A DNA stretch of 44,396 nucleotides from assembly GCA_937895645.1 (NCBI GenBank), contig CALBKQ010000082.1, positions 1-44,396 of the forward strand. Reading direction: 5' to 3'. A program made the translations under genes and the position numbers. The first letter of the stretch is position 1; the number at the start of each line of letters is the position of its first letter. The stretch comes from an uncultured Clostridia bacterium (GTDB lineage Bacteria; Bacillota; Clostridia; Oscillospirales; Acutalibacteraceae). The notes under the pieces are model-generated. The model saw nothing but the letters and a program-made list of their open reading frames with translations, was not told the DNA's origin and searched no databases. Positions 40,345-44,396 of the stretch are shown in pieces.

Positions 40345-42260
40345 TGGCAGGACCAATGGGCACACCAGGTAACCGTGGCAGAGGCAGACCGGCACCACCA
40401 AAACCAAAGAATACAAAAGGCACAATCCGAAGATTATTAAAGTATATCTTAATGCAAAAAGGACTTTTTATAGGTATGCTTTTCTTTGCGGCTATCAGTT
40501 CACTTGCATCTGTTTCAGGCGCACTTTTTATTGAGCCTATAATTGACGATTATCTTACCCCTCTTATAGGACGAAACTTTGAGGGAGAACTTGTTACTGG
40601 CCTTTTTAAGATGATGGGCATTATGGCAGCAGTCTTTTTAAGTGGTGTTGTGGCTTCTTACGGGCAATCAAAATGTTCAGTATGGCTTACTCAAAAAACA
40701 CTTAACAAAATCCGTAAAGACTTGTTTGACTCACTTTCAGATTTACCAATCAGTTATTTTGATTCCCGTGCAAACGGTGAAATTATGAGCCGTTTTACAA
40801 ACGATGTTGAAACATTGAGAATGTTCATAAGTCAAGGCGTTACACAGTTTATCTCATCAGGTATTATGATTTTCGGTTCGTTGATTATTATGATATTTTT
40901 GAGTTGGCAAATGACTTTAGTTGTTCTCTTGATGGTAGTTGTAATGACAATCGTTACTAAAGTTATTGGTAAACGAAGTGCTTTTTTCTTCAAAAGACAG
41001 CAAGAAGATTTGGGTAAAGTAAACGGTTATATTGAGGAGATTATTGAAGGTCAGAAAGTTGTTAAAGTCTTTAATCACGAGGAAGAGGTTTCTGCCCACT
41101 TCGACGAGATAAACGAGAAACTCCGTAAGGTATCAACAAGTGCAAACTCTTTTGCAAATATGTTAGGTCCAATTATGAACAACTTGTCTCATGTGGCTTA
41201 TGCACTTTCTGCGGCACTTGGCGGTGTTTTAGCAATCAAGAGTATTATTTCTCCTGGTGAAATTGTTGCTTTCTTGCAGTATATAAGAAGTTTCACTCAA
41301 CCAATTTCAAATATTACTCAACAATTCAACAATGCGTTTATGGCACTTGCTGGTGCAGAAAGAATTTTTGATGTTATTGACCAAAAGGCAGAAATCGACG
41401 AGGGTTATGTAATGCTTGTCAATGCAAAAATCAACGACAAGGGTGAAATTGAGGAAACCCAGAAGCACACAGGCATCTGGGCTTGGAAACATACTCATGG
41501 TGACGGCACAATCACTTATACCCGTCTTGCAGGTGACATTGTTTTTGAAGATGTTACATTCGGTTATACTGATGAAAAAACTGTTCTTCACGATGTTTCA
41601 CTTTACGCAAAACCAGGTCAGAAAATCGCGTTTGTTGGTTCAACAGGTGCGGGTAAAACAACAATTACAAATCTTATTAACCGTTTCTATGAAATCCAAG
41701 AAGGTAAAATCCGTTATGACGGTATAAATATTCAGAAAATCAAGAAAGATGATTTACGCCGTTCACTTGGCATTGTTCTTCAGGATACACATCTCTTTAC
41801 AGGCACTATTGAAGATAATATTCGTTACGGTAATCTTGATGCTACCCACGAAGATATTGTAAAAGCTGCAAAAATTGCAAATGCACACTCATTTATTGAA
41901 AACTTACCTGACGGTTACAATACAATACTTACAGGTGATGGTGCAAACCTCAGCCAAGGCCAACGTCAGTTGCTTTCAATCGCTCGTGCTGCAGTTGCAG
42001 ACCCACCGGTGCTTATTCTTGACGAGGCAACAAGTTCAATCGACACAAGAACTGAAAAGCAGATAGAAAAGGGTATGGATGCTCTTATGGAGGGCAGAAC
42101 AGTATTTGTTATTGCCCATAGACTGTCAACTGTACGAAATGCGAATGCTATTATGGTACTTGAAAACGGACGCATTATTGAGCGTGGCGACCATGACGAC
42201 TTGATTTCACAAAAGGGTAAGTATTATCAACTTTATACCGGTAGTTTTGAAGAACTTTGA
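40344..42260 (+). CDS. ABC exporter half-transporter with canonical catalytic residues
   Basis: 638 aa; partner of the preceding gene (overlap TGATG, RBS AAGGAGGTG). A Gly/Pro/Arg-rich N-terminal tail (1-28) precedes six membrane helices. Walker A GSTGAGKTT (from 432), Walker B LILDEATSS with Glu561, H-loop His592; the signature is LSQGQ (536-540), the deviant form. With the first subunit this leaves one active site (its Walker A/B with SGGQ of the partner) and one inactive site, exactly the split seen in heterodimeric exporters. An insert of about 35 residues lies before the ATPase domain (KINDKGEIEETQKHTG). Confidence 0.92.
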   Translation: MAGPMGTPGNRGRGRPAPPKPKNTKGTIRRLLKYILMQKGLFIGMLFFAAISSLASVSGALFIEPIIDDYLTPLIGRNFEGELVTGLFKMMGIMAAVFLSGVVASYGQSKCSVWLTQKTLNKIRKDLFDSLSDLPISYFDSRANGEIMSRFTNDVETLRMFISQGVTQFISSGIMIFGSLIIMIFLSWQMTLVVLLMVVVMTIVTKVIGKRSAFFFKRQQEDLGKVNGYIEEIIEGQKVVKVFNHEEEVSAHFDEINEKLRKVSTSANSFANMLGPIMNNLSHVAYALSAALGGVLAIKSIISPGEIVAFLQYIRSFTQPISNITQQFNNAFMALAGAERIFDVIDQKAEIDEGYVMLVNAKINDKGEIEETQKHTGIWAWKHTHGDGTITYTRLAGDIVFEDVTFGYTDEKTVLHDVSLYAKPGQKIAFVGSTGAGKTTITNLINRFYEIQEGKIRYDGINIQKIKKDDLRRSLGIVLQDTHLFTGTIEDNIRYGNLDATHEDIVKAAKIANAHSFIENLPDGYNTILTGDGANLSQGQRQLLSIARAAVADPPVLILDEATSSIDTRTEKQIEKGMDALMEGRTVFVIAHRLSTVRNANAIMVLENGRIIERGDHDDLISQKGKYYQLYTGSFEEL

Positions 42261-42310
42261 TTTTTTGTCTTTATATAATAATTATATATTTTATTTATAT
42301 ATTATTTATA

Positions 42311-42376
42311 GGTCACAAAAAATGAGATACTCGGTCACAAAAAATGAGATACTCGGTCACAAAAAATGAGATACTC
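42311..42376 (+). repeat. Three perfect 22-bp tandem repeats
   Basis: Unit begins GGTCACAAAAAATGAG and ends ATACTC; copies at 42311-42332, 42333-42354 and 42355-42376, followed by a degenerate fourth start (GGTTGCAAAA). Between the ABC exporter and its terminator. Confidence 0.92.
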
Positions 42377-42404
42377 GGTTGCAAAATATCAAGTGGTTAA
42401 GTCA

Positions 42405-42446
42405 ACAAAAAAGGAACTCCCAATTTGGAAGTTCCTTAATTTTTTG
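42405..42446. terminator. Bidirectional terminator between ABC exporter and aldolase genes
   Basis: AAGGAACT (42411-42418) and AGTTCCTT (42430-42437) with T runs on both strands. Confidence 0.85.
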
Positions 42447-42455
42447 TATTAAGTT

Positions 42456-43676
42456 TTATTTACCAGCCTGTTTTGAATACTTGAGTTTGTAAACAAGACG
42501 CATAATTCTTGTTTCAAGTGGGTTGATTGGTTCAACTTTTTCAAACATCTGTGCACTAATCTGAATCTTAGCACCTTTGTTTGTAATAAACTCAATAGCA
42601 CCTGCGTCGTATTCGCTACCTGCTACGCAAAGAGCACCATTATTCTCAAGAAGAACTGCATTTCTGCCCTTAAGTTTCTTAACAACTTTTTTTGAGGTTG
42701 CAAGTGAGTTGTTAGGGTCATACTTTGCGCTCTTAACAGTAACACCAACAATCTGAGCAAAGTCATCAATAAGTGGACGCATTGTTTTGCCCATTTTTGA
42801 ACATGCAACTGTGTAAGGGTCTTTTGAATGAGAAATAAAGTTAACGTCAGCACGTTTCTTGTAAACTGCACGGTGAAGTTCAATTGATTCGTTTGAAGCG
42901 TCACCAGCAATAACGTTACCTGTTTCAATGTCAATTCTTGTGATTGCACCGTCGCCATCAATAACTGAAATATTGAAAACTGAACCGTCACGTTCACTCT
43001 TACAAGCAGGGAATTCAGGAGCAGTTGATGGTTTCTTTGTGAACTTTTCAACTACATAATCGTTGATTGCTGTAAGATTATCAGCAACCTTACCTGTAAG
43101 TGAAGTGTATTTGTCCATAACATACTGTTCGCAAATATCTTCAACTTTCTGTGCAACATTGAATGCGTCGTCATAGTCAACACCCATACATACTGCACCG
43201 TGGTGAGCCATAACTGCTGCTTTTGCATCAGAACGAGTGATTGCGTCAATAACGCCTTTGCGAAGTTTCTTTGTTCCAGGAAGACCATAAGATGCAATAG
43301 GAAGATTAGTACCAACAACCTGTGCGTTTTCGCCATCAACGTTGTTAATGTCCATACCAAGTGCAGAAACGATTGAAGCGTTTACCTGATGAGTATGTAT
43401 AACAAAATTTACTTCAGGACGAAGTTTGTAACAAGCTGCGTGAATACCTTTTTCGCTTGATGGCTTGATTTCACCTTCATATTCAAGGTCTTCAATATTT
43501 ACAAGCACGATTTCTTCAGGAGTCAAAGTGTCATAAGCACGACCACTTGGTGTGATTACAAACTGAGTTTCACTGATTCTGCAAGAAATGTTACCCCAAG
43601 TACGAGCAATAAGCCCAGCAGCAATAAGTTCATGACCTGCTCTGATAACAGTTTCTTTTGCCTGCATAATATCCAT
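42456..43676 (-). CDS. Class II aldolase/adducin-like protein with a second degenerate domain
   Basis: 406 aa, about twice a normal class II aldolase. The first half (1-215) has the full pattern: GNISCRI, SGRAYDTL, SSEKGIHAACYK, HTHQVNASIVSALG (zinc His pair) and AHHGAVCMG (third zinc His). The second half repeats the fold loosely (NFISHSKDPYTVACSKMG; LENNGALCVAG) but the His ligands are largely lost. Members of the family cleave or isomerise sugar phosphates such as fuculose-1-P or ribulose-5-P. Start ATG 43676 with GAGGTGA upstream; GTG 43685 is inside that RBS. It follows the aminotransferase gene after a GC hairpin. Confidence 0.82.
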   Translation of the reverse strand: MDIMQAKETVIRAGHELIAAGLIARTWGNISCRISETQFVITPSGRAYDTLTPEEIVLVNIEDLEYEGEIKPSSEKGIHAACYKLRPEVNFVIHTHQVNASIVSALGMDINNVDGENAQVVGTNLPIASYGLPGTKKLRKGVIDAITRSDAKAAVMAHHGAVCMGVDYDDAFNVAQKVEDICEQYVMDKYTSLTGKVADNLTAINDYVVEKFTKKPSTAPEFPACKSERDGSVFNISVIDGDGAITRIDIETGNVIAGDASNESIELHRAVYKKRADVNFISHSKDPYTVACSKMGKTMRPLIDDFAQIVGVTVKSAKYDPNNSLATSKKVVKKLKGRNAVLLENNGALCVAGSEYDAGAIEFITNKGAKIQISAQMFEKVEPINPLETRIMRLVYKLKYSKQAGK

Positions 43677-43704
43677 AGTTTTCACCTCTTATTTAGTGAT
43701 TAAA

Positions 43705-43726
43705 GGCGGACGAAAATCCGTCCGCC
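43705..43726 (-). other. Intercistronic GC hairpin between aminotransferase and aldolase
   Basis: GGCGGACG (43705-43712), loop AAAATC, CGTCCGCC (43719-43726). On the minus strand it is followed only by TTTAA, so termination would be partial at most. Confidence 0.6.
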
Positions 43727-43742
43727 CCGAATAAGTCAAGAT

Positions 43743-44396
43743 TTATTTTGCAGATGGCTTAACAGCAACGTTTGCAAAAACTTTGTCAAAGCACTGAAGT
43801 GCCTGGTCAATCATCTTAGGTGTGTATGCAGCTGATGTGTAGAGACGGCTACCAGCAAGAGTAACAAGTCCTTCTGCCATGTAAGCAGCGCCCATGTACT
43901 GCATTTCTTTCTTTCTTTCGCTTGTAGCTGAAAGAACACCAGGGATTTTCCAAGGTTTGCACCAGTCGATTGAATAGTGCATTGTACCAACTGTTTCAAG
44001 GTGGCAAACTGAACCTTCGTTCCAGCATACGAATGGAAGACCATGTTTAGCAACGAGTTCCTGAAGACCTGTTGTAAGTCTGTCACCCATTTCGCCAGCT
44101 TTCTGACATGCGTTCTGTTTGTCGATTTCTTCAAGAGTGAAGTAACCTGCACAGCAAGAAAGTGGGTTAGCAGTCATTGTACCGCCTGTAAATGCTTTCT
44201 TAACTTTCATACCTGAATCGTCAAGACCAGCACCAAGGTGTTTCATATACTGTTTCTTACCGCCGACACCGCCTGCACCTGGGTAACCACCAGCAATAAC
44301 TTTACCGAAGATTGTAAGGTCAGGAGATACGCCGAAGAAGCCCTGAGCACCTGCCATACCGATACGGAAACCTGTAACAACTTCATCAAATACAAG
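43743..44396 (-). CDS. Class III aminotransferase, GSA-aminomutase-like (C-terminal part)
   Basis: 217 codons are visible; the N-terminal part lies past the window edge. LVFDEVVTGFR at the edge holds the PLP-ring Asp, and DLTIFGKVIAGGYPGAG carries the Schiff-base Lys; FTGGTMTANPLSCCAG follows as in glutamate-1-semialdehyde aminomutase-type enzymes. No heme-pathway gene is nearby, and the co-directional class II aldolase suggests a catabolic or modified-sugar pathway instead. The exact substrate is not readable from this part. Confidence 0.85.
   Translation of the reverse strand, partial: LVFDEVVTGFRIGMAGAQGFFGVSPDLTIFGKVIAGGYPGAGGVGGKKQYMKHLGAGLDDSGMKVKKAFTGGTMTANPLSCCAGYFTLEEIDKQNACQKAGEMGDRLTTGLQELVAKHGLPFVCWNEGSVCHLETVGTMHYSIDWCKPWKIPGVLSATSERKKEMQYMGAAYMAEGLVTLAGSRLYTSAAYTPKMIDQALQCFDKVFANVAVKPSAK

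Noticed and set aside
42311..42376. CRISPR array
   Set aside because: The repeats are head to tail without spacers and only 22 bp.

Overview
The window looks like low-GC Firmicutes DNA, most likely a gut-type Clostridia (Oscillospirales/Ruminococcaceae-like). This is inferred from AT-rich composition, strong AGGAGG ribosome binding sites, TTGACA-17-TATAAT promoters, Firmicutes gene families (PadR/DUF1700/PspC, MarR plus heterodimeric ABC exporter, YfhO, Maf, DUF2804) and the absence of any outer-membrane gene. The genus cannot be fixed from this sequence alone.

Layout. 1-751 (-) is the 5' end of an EF-G-like GTPase gene, divergent from a murD / NUDIX / maf operon (961-3363). 3432-5466 holds two tandem genes for single-pass surface proteins whose exported parts come from an apparently identical 790-bp DNA segment, while their N-termini differ. 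A strong terminator separates them from the main feature, a type IV pilus (T4P) locus from about 5.7 to 27.4 kb. Its order is: PilP/GspC-like protein, LysM plus secretin-N-domain protein, pilT, pilC, pilM, pilN, pilO, pilB, a PilX-like minor pilin, a 1317-residue giant prepilin, a GspJ-like prepilin, a terminator, three small prepilin genes, a YfhO-type membrane protein, and pilD. The first and third small pilin genes end in terminators and each of the three has its own promoter.

27.5-29.1 kb is a PadR / DUF1700 / PspC envelope-stress-type cluster, followed by a DUF2804 gene and an MFS sugar-type transporter. 31.9-37.9 kb (-) is a compact, intact HK97-type phage head and packaging cassette: terS, terL, portal, protease with a nested scaffold start, major capsid and three connector/neck genes. 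No tail, lysis, replication or integrase gene is visible. 38.1-42.3 kb is a MarR regulator with a two-subunit ABC exporter. A 22-bp x3 tandem repeat and a bidirectional terminator follow, and the window ends in a (-) operon of a class III aminotransferase and a double-domain class II aldolase-like protein.

How the genes work together. PilB and PilT power extension and retraction on the PilC platform; PilM/N/O plus the PilP-like protein form the alignment complex; PilD processes the prepilins. The unusual part is a protein with LysM and secretin N0/N1-like domains but no recognisable secretin barrel, next to a PilP/GspC-like partner. This suggests that a single-membrane bacterium keeps the periplasmic half of a secretin as a peptidoglycan-anchored collar for its pilus. 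That, the giant pilin and the orphan phage-head cassette are the strongest candidates for undescribed biology here.
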